A DNA stretch of 64,000 bases from Pseudofabraea citricarpa (lineage: Eukaryota > Ascomycota > Leotiomycetes > Helotiales > Dermateaceae). The DNA is taken from contig JAPWGK010000007.1 in the NCBI GenBank assembly GCA_029641185.1, positions 1,240,001 through 1,304,000 on the forward strand. Direction: 5' to 3'. Below the pieces are notes generated by a model that did not search any database, was not told the origin of the DNA, and was given only the letters and a program-made list of their open reading frames with translations. Positions 9,537 through 20,361 of the stretch are shown here, in pieces. The translations under genes were made by a program, and so were the position numbers. Each line of letters begins with the position of its first letter. The first letter of the stretch is position 1.

Positions 9537-10370
9537 GCTGCAGCGAGATGTTTATGAGAAGGATGTTGATATTGATGTTGTTGGAGGGGCAGAAGAGTTG
9601 GTGTTGGTGTTGGTGTTGAGGCTGGTGGCTAGAGCTAGTCTAGTGCTGGCTGTGCCGTATCTTATCTTAGGTACGGAGTATCTTCACCGCTTCTCAATCA
9701 GGCCATGATCACGTTACCGCAGACATGAATAATAAGGTTGTTCCAGAAGGAACATCGGACATGATTCAAACAACTAAATCGAACGGACAGACTTTGCCAA
9801 GCGGCTGGACTTTGGGACGACGGGGACGGGAGCAGCACATGTGTGTGTCTCCCCCATCCGGGGAAATGAGGGATGAGGAATGAGGGGGAGCACGAGCACG
9901 ACCACGACTCAGGTCAGGGGCGGCACACGATAAGATATGCTTCTGCTGGACGTCTGAGCTGAGCTGAGATGAGAGCTGACAGAGTTTGATATGGGCTTGA
10001 TTGTACAGTGCAGTGCAGTATGTGCAGTGAAGTACAGTAAAGATATAAAAATAAAGTCGGTCTAGCTACGGTATACGGTATCTAGACATGAAATATACGT
10101 AAAGAGAGTATAATATATATATATGTTCAAGTACAGACAGAACTGCATATAATTATATACACATGCATAACCCTACCGCCAAATTTAATGCCGATTTATT
10201 ACCACCACCCCCCCCAGCTTCCCCGGCCTCCGATCGGCATTGAGTCATGTGTTTATCGGTCCACTTCCTTCATATGCAAGTGATCTGATATTTTCGAAAG
10301 CTTCACCCACTCCTCACAGGACTGTCCTCTCTTCTTCCTTCAAATTCAACATCACCACCTGTCCGCCATC
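9537..10370. other. divergent intergenic region between NRK1 and aspartate aminotransferase
   Basis: Shared upstream region of two divergent genes. It contains GTTGGTGTTG-type short repeats (about 9598-9617), a GCAGTGCAGT-type repeat (about 10008-10040), an AT-rich stretch (10075-10160), a C tract near 10206-10214 and a pyrimidine-rich leader before 10371. No gene is seen. Confidence 0.55.
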
Positions 10371-12000
10371 ATGCTCTCCACTGCCAGAATCACCAGCCGG
10401 CGTGTAGCCTCGCGCGCCGTGGCCTCCCGGACCTGCAATGCTTTCCGCGCTGCCTCGACCTGGGACAACGTTCCCCAGGGACCTCCAGTAAGTGAATCGC
10501 TGTCGACCTTGTACCTACAAGAAACTCTTTGCTAACGTGTTTTTGGTAGGATGTAAGTTATCTCGAATCCCTTCTCTGCACAATTGCTAATTGCCTGCGC
10601 GCACAAAGGCCATCTTGGGTTTGTTTACTCCGGCTCCGGATAGCTTCCACCGTTCTGGGCGATTGGCTGACGCTCTCTAGGAATCACCGAAGCATTCAAG
10701 GCCGACAGCTTTCAGGAGAAGATCAATTTGGGTATGATGAGCAGCCATCTTGCGTGTAGGAATAGCGCTAATGTCTTCTGCAGGTGTCGGCGCATACCGT
10801 GACGACCAAGGCAAACCATACGTCCTCCCGTCCGTGAGAACCGCAGAGAACAAGGTCGTCTCAGCCAACCTCAACAAGGAGTATGCAGGTATCACTGGTG
10901 TTCCCGAATTCACAAAGGCTGCCGCTCTTCTGGCATACGGCCCGGGTTCCAGCGCCCTCGATCGGGTGGTCATCACACAATCCATCTCAGGGACAGGTGC
11001 GCTTCGAATTGGAGGTGCCTTCTTCGAGCGATTCTTCCCCTCCAAGAACATCTACATCCCCAACCCATCATGGGCCAACCATGCTGCCGTCTTCAAGGAC
11101 TCGGGGTTGAAGGTCGAGAAGTACAGATACTACAACAAGGATACCATTGGCCTTGACTTTGAGGGTATGGTTGCCGACATCAAGGCCGCCCCCAAGGGAA
11201 GCTTGTTCTTGCTCCATGCCTGTGCTCACAACCCAACTGGTGTTGACCCAACGGCTGAGCAATGGAAGGAGATCAGCAATGCCGTCAAGGCGGGTGGCCA
11301 CTTTGCTTTCTTCGACATGGCCTACCAAGGCTTTGCATCCGGTGATACCGACAAGGACGCTTTCCCTATCCGCCATTTCGTCGAGCAAGGCCACAACGTT
11401 GCCCTCGCTCAATCCTTCGCGAAGAACATGGTATGTCTTACATGATGCATGGGAGCTGCGGCAGGATGGATTGACTGACATTTTCCAAATAGGGTCTCTA
11501 TGGAGAGCGTGTCGGTGCCTTCTCCATTGTGTGTGCCAACGCTGAAGAGAAGAAGCGTGTGGACTCGCAAGTAAAGATCCTCGTCCGCCCTCTCTACTCC
11601 AACCCACCAGTCCACGGTGCCCGAATTGCCTCGGAAATCCTCAACGACCCGTCTCTGAACAAGCAGTGGTTGGGTGAGGTCAAGGGAATGGCCGACCGTA
11701 TCATTGAGATGAGAGCGTTGTTGAAGAAGAACCTCGAAGATCTTGGATCCAAACATGACTGGAGCCACATCACCAGCCAGATTGGAATGTTCGCCTACAC
11801 CGGCTTGACCCCAGCGCAGATGGACACTTTGGCTAAGGAGGTAAGCATATTTATCCTCACTTCGATAATCAGAGACTTGAGACTAACATTCAACTCAGCA
11901 CTCGGTATATGCAACCAAGGACGGTAGAATCTCAGTGGCAGGTATCACTTCTGGAAACGTAAAGAGACTTGCAGAGGCCATTCACGCCGTCAAGCCATAG
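10371..12000 (+). CDS. aspartate aminotransferase, mitochondrial
   Basis: A 425-aa PLP enzyme interconverting aspartate/2-oxoglutarate and oxaloacetate/glutamate for the malate-aspartate shuttle. Seven exons: 10371-10487, 10550-10552 (only GAT), 10609-10618 (10 nt), 10681-10731, 10784-11430, 11493-11840 and 11899-12000. The tiny exons are required to build the conserved block GPPDAILGITEAF. The N-terminus ([20 protein letters not shown]) is basic and Arg/Ser-rich, as expected for a mitochondrial presequence. Landmarks include [17 protein letters not shown], the cofactor lysine in SFAKN followed by [10 protein letters not shown] across an intron, and SGLT-like substrate residues replaced here by GLTPAQ near the C-terminus. 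The final exon, [16 protein letters not shown], is typical. High confidence. Confidence 0.95.
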
Positions 12001-12489
12001 ATATCGCATACATTTTAGAGCAGTTATGCATGCAGGATAGATCATTCACCATAATCCATTGTCTCGGAGGATTGGTATTTTCGGAAGAGTCGGCATACCT
12101 AGATACCTAGATAATACTGTAGATTAAAATGTACTTGCGTGTGATACGAATTTAATTACGGCCCGTCTCTTGAGAAGAAGAGGCAAAAAGATGCAATCGA
12201 AACTTCAACACTATAGTCAATCAACCACTCTCCGTTGCCGTTTGTTTTCTTGCTGTCGGTACTATACCGTACCCATAGCCTTTCTTAAATAATATCCCGT
12301 GGGCATATGGCTGGTAACTGTAACTGTTCTCGTTTCCCCCTAAGTTAGCATGTCGGCTTTAGGCCCAGTTTGTTGACTTTCGTTTGTTGACTTTGCCAAC
12401 TCGGCATGAAAGCGCGTAACCACCACACCCTCCTTATATCCCTTGCAGAAACCAAGAAGAACACCTGCTGTGAAGTCAGTCCTCTCAAA
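12001..12489. other. intergenic spacer
   Basis: 3' flank of the aminotransferase and 5' flank of the next gene. No gene, repeat or RNA is recognised. Confidence 0.55.
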
Positions 12490-13576
12490 ATGTTGCCTCC
12501 AGTTGAGGACGCCGTTCTTCAGAGCAATCCAAAATTTGCGATCCTCCACTCGACGCTCTCCAAGACCATCCTCGACTCATCCGGGGCGACCAGGCTTCAT
12601 GTCGCGCAGAAGGACCGGGACGTCGTGTCCGAGGTAAAGTGGCCGCTCCCTTGCTACGACAGCATGACGATTGTACTCATAGCTGCTCTCCAAGTAGTCT
12701 CTCAAGGTAGCACGTACTCGTGCAGCTCGGTCGCATCTCCTACGGAGCGCAGTATGCAGCCTAGATCTGGCACCGCCGTCAACGACCTCGACCTCGAGAT
12801 CCCAAACACAAGCACAAGCACAAGCACAGCGAGCAGCGCTTCCAAATGAACTTGTCGAACTCATCCTCCTGCTTGCGTCGCGCCTGAGCACGCCCGGTGT
12901 CTCTCCGTCGTCCGAGGCTCTTCTGGACAGTACAGAACCTTGGGTCTCGTTGTCCTCGTACATGGCTCAGATCAGCACGCTGGTGTCGAGCCACCTGCAT
13001 GCACAGGCGCTCGCTCTGGCGCGAATCCTGTCGCCGACAAGCAATGCGTCCTTCATGCACCGACAGATCCCCCTGCTGATGCCCAACGTCGTGCATCTGC
13101 AGCAGGACATCGAACGGAAGAAGTCCGAACTGGAGCAGAACCGCACCGGCCTGGTCACGCAGACCACGACGCTGCTGGGCCTGTATAACATGGCCATCAC
13201 CTTCATCATACATATCCTAGAGCAGAACAAACACGGGGCGGTGGCTCGCAATGCGAAGACCAGAGCCGAATACCTGGGCCTCTCGGCCCAGAAGGAAGAG
13301 GTCGAATCCCGCATCCTCGTCGCGAAGGGCACTAAGATACTCTACACAGATAAGGTGAACGAGGCCTTGTCAAATTACATGCACAATCTACGGGATGGCA
13401 GAGAGAGGTTAAAGGAGAGAAAGAAAGATCTAGAGCGGCAGCTTTGGGGATATGGGATAGGACGCGATGATGTTGGCAAAGAAAAGACCATGAGAGAAAT
13501 AGCCCGCGTTTATGCTGAGATGATTCGAGAGACGGAGGAAGTAGGTAGGGATCTCAAGAGACTGCGTGGCAGGTGA
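12490..13576 (+). CDS. coiled-coil protein of unknown function, possibly augmin-like
   Basis: A 340-aa protein from exon 12490-12633 and exon 12698-13576, with a 64-bp intron (GTAAAG...AAGTAG). A nearer AG at 12680-12681 would bring in a stop, so the second acceptor is used. The N-terminus begins MLPPVEDAVLQSNPKF. A low-complexity QAQAQAQ stretch follows (about residue 85), then LPNELVELILLL. From about residue 155 there are long helices with heptad character (QQDIERKKSELEQNR, QKEEVESRI, RERLKERKKDLERQL) and a conserved-looking close, KEKTMREIARVYAEM. All-helical layout and coiled coils suggest a structural or microtubule/kinetochore-type subunit. A HAUS4-like augmin role is a guess from overall look only. 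No enzyme motif, signal or membrane helix. Confidence 0.7.
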
Positions 13577-15747
13577 GGGTTATATGCTACAGAGGTTTTA
13601 TCGAATACATGACTTGGTGACATGCCAGCTTCAAAACACTTTTCTTCTTTCCTTCTCTGGCGTCATAGCATATCCTGAGCGCCCTTACCTGACAGACCCA
13701 TCTCAGCCAGGGCTCGTAAATTCCATGTTGGATGCAAGTGCTAACCACCCTTGATAAATAGATCTTGCGTAGAAGTTTCTATCATAAATCTTTACCACGA
13801 ACCGCTTGGGCAGAAAGCGTTCTCGCTGCTCCCTCCGAGTCCTGCACCTGGTTCACGTGCCTTGCAACACAAGCTCTCTTGATCTAATTTAAGATTTTGA
13901 CTCTAAAATTCTCTCGTCTTTAATCCTTGACATATCCCATTTATATGGCTTAGAGCTATGTTTATTACAGTATATTATGTTCCTGTGTGACTCTTGAAAC
14001 CAACAAAACTCCAACTTGAAATGATATATTTTCCCACTTATAAATCACGACTGCATTGAACCATACCGCTTTGGTGCCAGCTTATCAAAGAACCGTGACG
14101 TAGCTTGTTAAGAGTGTTAGAGTCAGAATACAACATCCATTCAAGCATAACTATCTATCTCAGATTTCTCTTCTGTAGTCTCGGATTCAAACGTGGACCA
14201 TTTAAACCTGCACTCGCATTCATCGCACTGAAGGCTGGCAGCGATCCTCTTCATCATCTAGCAATAATTGAGGAGCCATCTTTTCAAACCCCCATTCAGA
14301 TAGCTCATCCTTCCAGGCTGCTTTGCTTCCTGGGAGTGGCTAGTCTTCTGTGCATCTTGGGTTTTCTTTGGCTGCTGTGGTTTCTGTGCAGGCTGTGGAT
14401 ACGGACTTTTTGTGTAAGCGAGGATATCTAATAGAGACATCCTGACAAGACGTATCTTTGCTGTGTACACCTTTTTGTTGTTGTTGGTGGGTTGAATTTC
14501 TTTTTTCTTTTCTTTTCTTTTTTTTTTTTTGGCTCAATCAGGACGAGTGGTTTTGTGCTTTATAGCTCTGGTGAAGGACAATCATTCTTTATATACGAGA
14601 AACCATCCTTTGACGCGCGCCTTGCAGGAATCCGCTGTATTTTGTCAAAGGGTGCCTTTGCTACATTCGCTGCCTGGCTTTATTTCCTCCTGCGTATTGT
14701 CACGCATCCTCCTTCCTGCGTTGCTATGTTTCCTTGTATAAACTCACGCTCGCTTGCCTTTGTGCTCGCCAGCTGCGAGCAAATCCCTCAATGAAATATT
14801 CCACGATAAATTCGCGGCCGACATGCGCGTCCAGAAACACAAAATCACAAAATCACAATCGGAAGACCGAAGCACAGGATATCAGGATATACCCATACGG
14901 AAATGTGTACAATCGACAATATCCGCTACGTCCTCTGCGGGCATGTCCTCTCCGATGACACTAAATCCTGTTCCCACAAAGGCACGGCTCGTTGCCAAAA
15001 TGAAACCCGCGAAAGACGCTCTATGGACTATTGCGCTTGGTGCTGGATGACGGGTGGTTAAGACTCCCCAGGAGCTGGGTAATAGGCATCTACTGGATAC
15101 TACCTATACCCAGAAATATCAGCTCGCGCAGGTGGCTACTGGTATTCCAATTCGTGCTGATTTGTAGATTCAATTGACAACAGAATATCCAAGATCCCCT
15201 TTTTTATACAAGAACAAAGTGCATCAAAAGTTCTGCGTTCCGTATGCATAACATAACGTTCCTGCTCTGAGAGGAGTGCTGGTGCTGCCCGTCTCCGTCT
15301 TTTCTCCGCTTTGGAGGCAATCAATTTACACAGCCTATTTAAGCCTTCTTGCACTGTTCTACTTAGTGTCCCTCCTCTTCCAGACTAAATTGCCCAGCCG
15401 TTTTTTTAAAAATAAAAAAAAATAAAAAAGGATAATACGCGAGGTTGACATATTTTATCTGTGAGCGATTGCGAACAAGATCTCATTTGTTTTGTTTTAG
15501 GTCTTGTTCTTCAGATCTATTCTCGGGGTATGTTGCCCTGTTTGTTTATCTTTCTTTGTGCTTTGTTTTCTTGCCTTAGATCTATCTTTAGAGTTTCTGC
15601 TATTGTGAGATAGCAGAACAAAGATATTCAACTGAATAACCTTTATCTTTATCTACTCCTGAAACACAATGCCTTTCGTTTTCTTATGAATACCAGATCA
15701 TGCTCTTCCAGAAAAAAAAACAAGAAGAAACAAGAAAAACATCAAAA
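13577..15747. other. gene-poor intergenic region, about 2.2 kb
   Basis: AT-richer than its neighbours, with pyrimidine tracts (about 14498-14530), an A/T homopolymer stretch (15403-15428) and T-rich leader-like sequence before the next gene. Several short ORFs occur (for example a 60-codon minus-strand frame ending at 14258), but none has features that support expression. Confidence 0.5.
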
Positions 15748-16095
15748 ATGATTCTGTACGACAATCCTGACCAGATGTCCGCCATGTTCATCCCAGGCTG
15801 TCCTCCAGGATGTATTTGCCGCGCAGCAGATAGGGCTCTTCCACAAGTCCAACCAAGAAACCCAATCGCTAAGCCGGTCGCTAAGCCAATCAATGACCCA
15901 ATCACTGATTGCGAAGTAGGCATCAAAAGTCTCGAGGACTTTCTCAGAACCTTCAAGCTGGATATCGAGGAGCTGGAACAGAAAAGCTCTGAGCTCAAGG
16001 AAAAGTACACCAAACAGGATGAGAACGCGGCCAGTGAAGCTCTTGTCGATCTAGAGAAGAAAAGGGAATTCACACCCAGGTCGAAATTAACCTGA
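15748..16095 (+). CDS. small hypothetical helical protein
   Basis: A possible 115-aa intronless gene. The ATG at 15748 sits in an A-rich context (CAAAAATG) after a long pyrimidine-rich leader. The N-terminal third has a short Cys cluster in PGCPPGCICR; then come PNPI/AKPV-type Pro-rich repeats (NPIAKPVAKPINDP). The second half is a charged amphipathic helix (about residues 55-110: EDFLRTF...EELEQKSSELKEKY), likely a coiled coil. No signal peptide or known domain. An in-frame upstream ATG at 15700 would add only Lys/Glu-rich residues. It could be a chance ORF in a gene-poor region; confidence is limited. Confidence 0.4.
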   Translation: MILYDNPDQMSAMFIPGCPPGCICRAADRALPQVQPRNPIAKPVAKPINDPITDCEVGIKSLEDFLRTFKLDIEELEQKSSELKEKYTKQDENAASEALVDLEKKREFTPRSKLT

Positions 16096-16387
16096 ATCTT
16101 GGTCGGAGCTGGGCTCTGAAACCAGGTGGAACCTTGTGGCCTGGGGCTACAGTTCTGGGGATTTCTAATTTCCCAGATTCTCTTTGTGTGTTTATTTCGT
16201 CGAATAGCCGGACTATTTCTTAGTAAATACAGTATCAGAACACTCCAACAAATCTTTTGGAAATCAACTTTAAATTGCTGTTATCTCTTTTTGTGTAAGC
16301 TTTGCACATGAAGGGTACTTTCTAAATCTAGGATCCTCTCTAAACCTTGATGCTACCATGCCAAACCATCCCCACGCGCAAATATCA

Positions 16388-17284
16388 TTAAATAACATCT
16401 GCTACCCAGTGCGACCTGATACAGTGGTTCAATCTATGAAGCCGTATGCTGCGCTGAATGTCTTCAGGTGGATTCTCCGAAGCAAGTTCTCGCTGGTAGT
16501 GAATATTCTCCCAGATATCCTTGATATCTAAACTGAGTCTTCTCAGTTCAATATCGTTAGGCAAATTACCCAGTGCCATGACTTCAGTCGCCATCGCAGC
16601 CTCTCGGCCTAGATCTAAGACTAACCCTAGATCTGCCCTTGCTGTCAGCTCAAACATATATGCAATCTCTTGCCATTCAATCGAATGTCCTGATTGGCTA
16701 GCAATGTCGTAAGTATGCATTTGCAAGAGTGAGTGCAGCATTTCGTGTAGCAAGGTTTGAAGGTAGTCGTGAATGCGAGAAGTTGGAGTTTTCCACAAGC
16801 GCGGCTTAATAGTGATGATGCTGAAGGGCCTCCTGTATTGGCTTCTAGGGTGTCGATTACTCCAAAAACGATTATACCAGTAACTTCTGTTCCAAGCATT
16901 TGAGCTGGAATGTCTTGCCGCAACTTTTGGTGTGCACCATTCAACCTCACAGTTTCTTTTCAGTACCCCATTGAAAAATATGCAGTCGAATATAGTAAAC
17001 CATTTCTTCAACTCCTGGTGATTTTCGGGATCAGAGAAGCTCCATGATCCTTGGGAATTGAACATTTCCAATCCCTCTTTCTGTTTTGGTGTCCAGTCCT
17101 CAACATCTTCCTTTAGGAGCTCTCTCATAGCATGTAGTATCTGTTGTTCAGTGTAGCCGTAGAAATCCAGATGGTTTTGAAAGAGATGTTCCTTGGCCCA
17201 GTGAGATGGAACATCTATGTAGTTACTCTTACGAATAGAAGCATTTATGACGATACTTTTTTTCTGCGAGGGAAACTCCATCAT
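16388..17284 (-). CDS. SprT-like zinc metalloprotease family protein
   Basis: A 298-aa intronless protein. The zinc-binding motif HEMLH (residues 180-184) with a third histidine in GHSIEW (His200) is the SprT/Spartan HExxH...H arrangement. The block before it, WFTIFDCIFFNGVL (about residues 94-108), matches the start of SprT domains. Spartan-type enzymes cleave DNA-protein crosslinks, but many fungal SprT proteins of this type occur as lineage-specific copies of unknown role. No PCNA-binding or ubiquitin-binding motif is visible, and no C-terminal zinc ribbon is seen. The start is set at the Met-Met pair (17284); an ATG 23 codons upstream is possible. It is flanked by gene-poor AT-rich DNA. 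Confidence 0.75.
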   Translation of the reverse strand: MMEFPSQKKSIVINASIRKSNYIDVPSHWAKEHLFQNHLDFYGYTEQQILHAMRELLKEDVEDWTPKQKEGLEMFNSQGSWSFSDPENHQELKKWFTIFDCIFFNGVLKRNCEVEWCTPKVAARHSSSNAWNRSYWYNRFWSNRHPRSQYRRPFSIITIKPRLWKTPTSRIHDYLQTLLHEMLHSLLQMHTYDIASQSGHSIEWQEIAYMFELTARADLGLVLDLGREAAMATEVMALGNLPNDIELRRLSLDIKDIWENIHYQRELASENPPEDIQRSIRLHRLNHCIRSHWVADVI

Positions 17285-20200
17285 TTTGTATTGATTGAGA
17301 CTTGATTTTGAACGATGTCTGTTACGGCGGAGATTGTAATAGAAATGGAGCAATTTATAGACAATTGTCTGACCATGCGATGCAAGCCTAAGTCACAATA
17401 TGATTCAGATGAACGTGTGTGATTCACAAAGGGTGTGAATAATAAATTACTAGCAGTTTCGAATAACTGCGTGGATTCACCTGTGGATAAGCTTCCTTTG
17501 ACAGGTGAAGCTCGAATGCTTTACAACAATCTAATTGCATAAGAGTAGGTGGGAGGAAGGTCATAGGAAGAGCGTGGACACACTTATTCCTCTTTTCCTA
17601 GCTCGGATTTTGTATGTTAAGCCTTCAAGTGAATTCTTTTTCTTTTCTTCTTCTTTTTTGGTACTGATGATCTCCGTCTAGAAGTCTATAACCTGAATAA
17701 TTTTACTATTACTGCTGCTGAAAAGCATTGAGTTAGCAAATCGTTGCTATTACTTTTGATACCGAATTCTCAAGGAACACCTAAAATCTAACACTACACG
17801 CTTGGGTATAATGATATGAACCGCAAAAATAGCAATTTGCTTAGGCTTTTTATTGTAAGGAGGATGGAATGCTGCATTCCTTTCAGAATTATAACTGATG
17901 GCATCGGCTTAGGAGCTTCAGATCTCACTCGAAAGTATTAACTATACATCATACTTAAGTATTCTAGCGACCCTGTTTTTGTCTCTTGGGAGTTCTGTTC
18001 CTATCTCAAGTTTAAGAACACTATATAATACATCTTAAGAGCTGGAAACCCGACAATGCAATAGAGTAATCGTATAAAAAATTAAATTGTCAGTCTAAAT
18101 AAAGCACTTTACTTGATATAATAACCTCCTACGACCGAGGAGACAGGAACTTACACTTAAAATGGCATGAGCGACCCTCTAAAAAGAGTCTGTTGAGGGA
18201 TTGCGAGACTTTACAACTGTCTATCTCCGTAGCATGTCAGCCAAAAAGGTGGGTTTGCCGAGCCGGACGAGTCAACGAAAACTATAAGGCGGTCAGCGAA
18301 ATCGAACGACAAAGCCTGGGCATTAGAGTATTGATAGCGCCTCCCACTTATACTCGACGAAAAGGAAAATTTGTTTTGTGGCTTTTAGTCCCTTTGGATA
18401 AGGACAGGCTTGTGGCCTTCTGGATACTCAAATCTCGTTCTGAAATTCAACAGTTTATAACGTCCCCATTAAATGCCCATCCTTCCCAGTCATTCCCGAA
18501 ATGATTCTTGGCTTTATCACATCGGGTGCTTAAAGACAGAGTGTGATTGAGCCAAGCGTCCCTCGCACAAGTACCCTGCAGCCCTATGGAGCAAGGGTAC
18601 GCCCTTCGTTAAGTTGGGATTTGGGAATTTCCCGGCGGAAAAGTTGCAACGCAACCAAGTCAGTAGAATACTGGTTAAAAGCAAGTTGAACAGCTCGATT
18701 TCACGTTGTCATCAACTTCATCAGTATTCTCGTTGGAAAGACGGCCCAGCAGCAAAGAGAAGAAGGAGGAAGAAAATAACGAGACTAAATTACTCAACAT
18801 AACGTCCCTGAAAAGATCGTCGTTTCACAGCGGAGATGATTAAGAGGGACTAGAATTTAAATAAAGATTAGTCCTGAAACCGAGGTTGAATTCTCATAAA
18901 AAAAAAAAGAAGTGTCCCATTTTAGCGAGCAGAGAGAGAGCGAACTTCGAGGGCTGGGCTCTGTAGTTTTGAATCCAATACGAGCTTCGAGTAATCTAGA
19001 TACAGCAGTCTCTGCTATTAACCCCTTCGTTCTCCATCAACACCCCGTTATAAATCGAAGGCCATGTGCTAGGACCTACCTAGGAATGACAAACACCCGA
19101 ACACTGCCGATATGAGAAAATTGCCAACCCCCACGCCCCCCACCAAAACCGGCGACGTCTAAGCGACGGCCGGCGATTAGCCGCTGTTTTCCGATGAGCG
19201 ATCACACAGGATGCAAATCTCCATAAACAAGCTACACACAAGCCAACCGCATTCTTGCCGTTCTCCTACCCGTCCGTCGTTCTTCAGGTACCAAGGGCTG
19301 TAGCTTCGGGTGAAATGACCATTAAGGGTGCCAAGAGCCCTTCAAATGCCGATGGCAGGAGCTCCTATCGGATCAGCTCATGCTGACAGACTGCAAACAA
19401 GAGTTTTTCTCAATCTCAAGCTTCTCCAAGAAGCTTGAAGACGACGTTGACCGTGGAATAAGCACTAAGCCACCCGATCGGTTTCTGTATGGCCTTTTAA
19501 TATGGCTAATGTCACATATTTGCATTTCATATATACCGCAGGTGTTGGGGTTCTGGAAGACCTTCCGGGACCTCCCGCAACAGGAGCCATTCTCCTCGGC
19601 TTACCCAAAGTGGGCAAGGATAAAGATAAGAGATGGAGGATACGAGCCTGGCACCTGGAGACTCCGAGATGGAGATGGAGATGGAGATGGGGGGGAATGG
19701 AGGTGTGAGGCAGCTGGAGAGAGTATCTGGAGAATCTGGGTGGTGGGTGGTGGGTGGTCGGGCCGATTGCCAAGTCCCCACAGGCAAAAAGGTGACAATC
19801 ATGGCTCAGTTGGTCTTGGTTCTCGCCATTTCATGGAATCAATCCACTCTTTCAGCGTTTGGGCGTCATGTGAGGAGCACAAGTATTATCTCCGACACGA
19901 AGTCTCCAGTTTACCGTCTCCTTTCCTCTCCGGAACCCCATCCCCAGGTCCATCTCCAGGTCCAATTACTCGAGAGAAGTGGATCAGCCATTACGTGCCG
20001 TTGCATTCTCACCTTAATCCTATGACTGAGCGGCTCTGCTAGCCAATACCGTCGATGCACCAGAGCTTTGCATCCAATCCGCTATGTCCGTTGTTGGGAG
20101 CCGTATGCATCCAGTCTCCAATTTTCGTGTCTGTTCTTTGCATGAGATCCCAGCTACAGCTCTACCTGGAGCTGCATTGCTCTGACGATGGCCATCACAT

Positions 20201-20361
20201 CATAAATACCGTGGGGGCATCATGTAACAAGCTGACCGCCACTCCTTTCCTTCTTATAAATCCCAAGGGAGTTCCTGGCAATTTACTTTCTCTCTCTGCT
20301 ATCACTCCCGAAATCCTCTGGCAAGTGTTGTGCTGCGTGCCTCAGTTTCTCTTTATCCACG
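17285..20361. other. gene-poor AT-rich region, about 3.1 kb
   Basis: No gene can be supported. It contains an imperfect hairpin (18507-18556), an A run (18899-18909), GGAGAT-type trinucleotide-like repeats (about 19668-19690) and C-rich patches. A 220-codon plus-strand ORF (19380-20042) and its antisense frames show low-complexity Asp/Gly stretches without family resemblance and are treated as chance ORFs in the promoter region of the permease. Confidence 0.5.
18507..18556. repeat. imperfect inverted repeat / hairpin
   Basis: Arms CTTGGCTTTATCACA (18507-18521) and TGTGATTGAGCCAAG (18542-18556) pair at 13 of 15 positions around a 20-nt loop. No terminator role is expected in a fungus; it may be a relic of a small mobile element. 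Confidence 0.45.

Noticed and set aside
14180..14200. GGATTCAAACG stretch resembling a tRNA T-loop complement
   Set aside because: No acceptor, anticodon or T-stem pairing could be built around it.
14258..14440. 60-codon minus-strand ORF starting MSLLDIL
   Set aside because: Gln/Pro/Lys-rich and plausible as a tiny gene, but there is no conservation evidence or clear end; left unannotated.
19380..20042. 220-codon plus-strand ORF before the permease
   Set aside because: Composition follows GGAGAT-like repeats and C-rich patches, both strands are open there, and no domain or conserved-looking block is seen.
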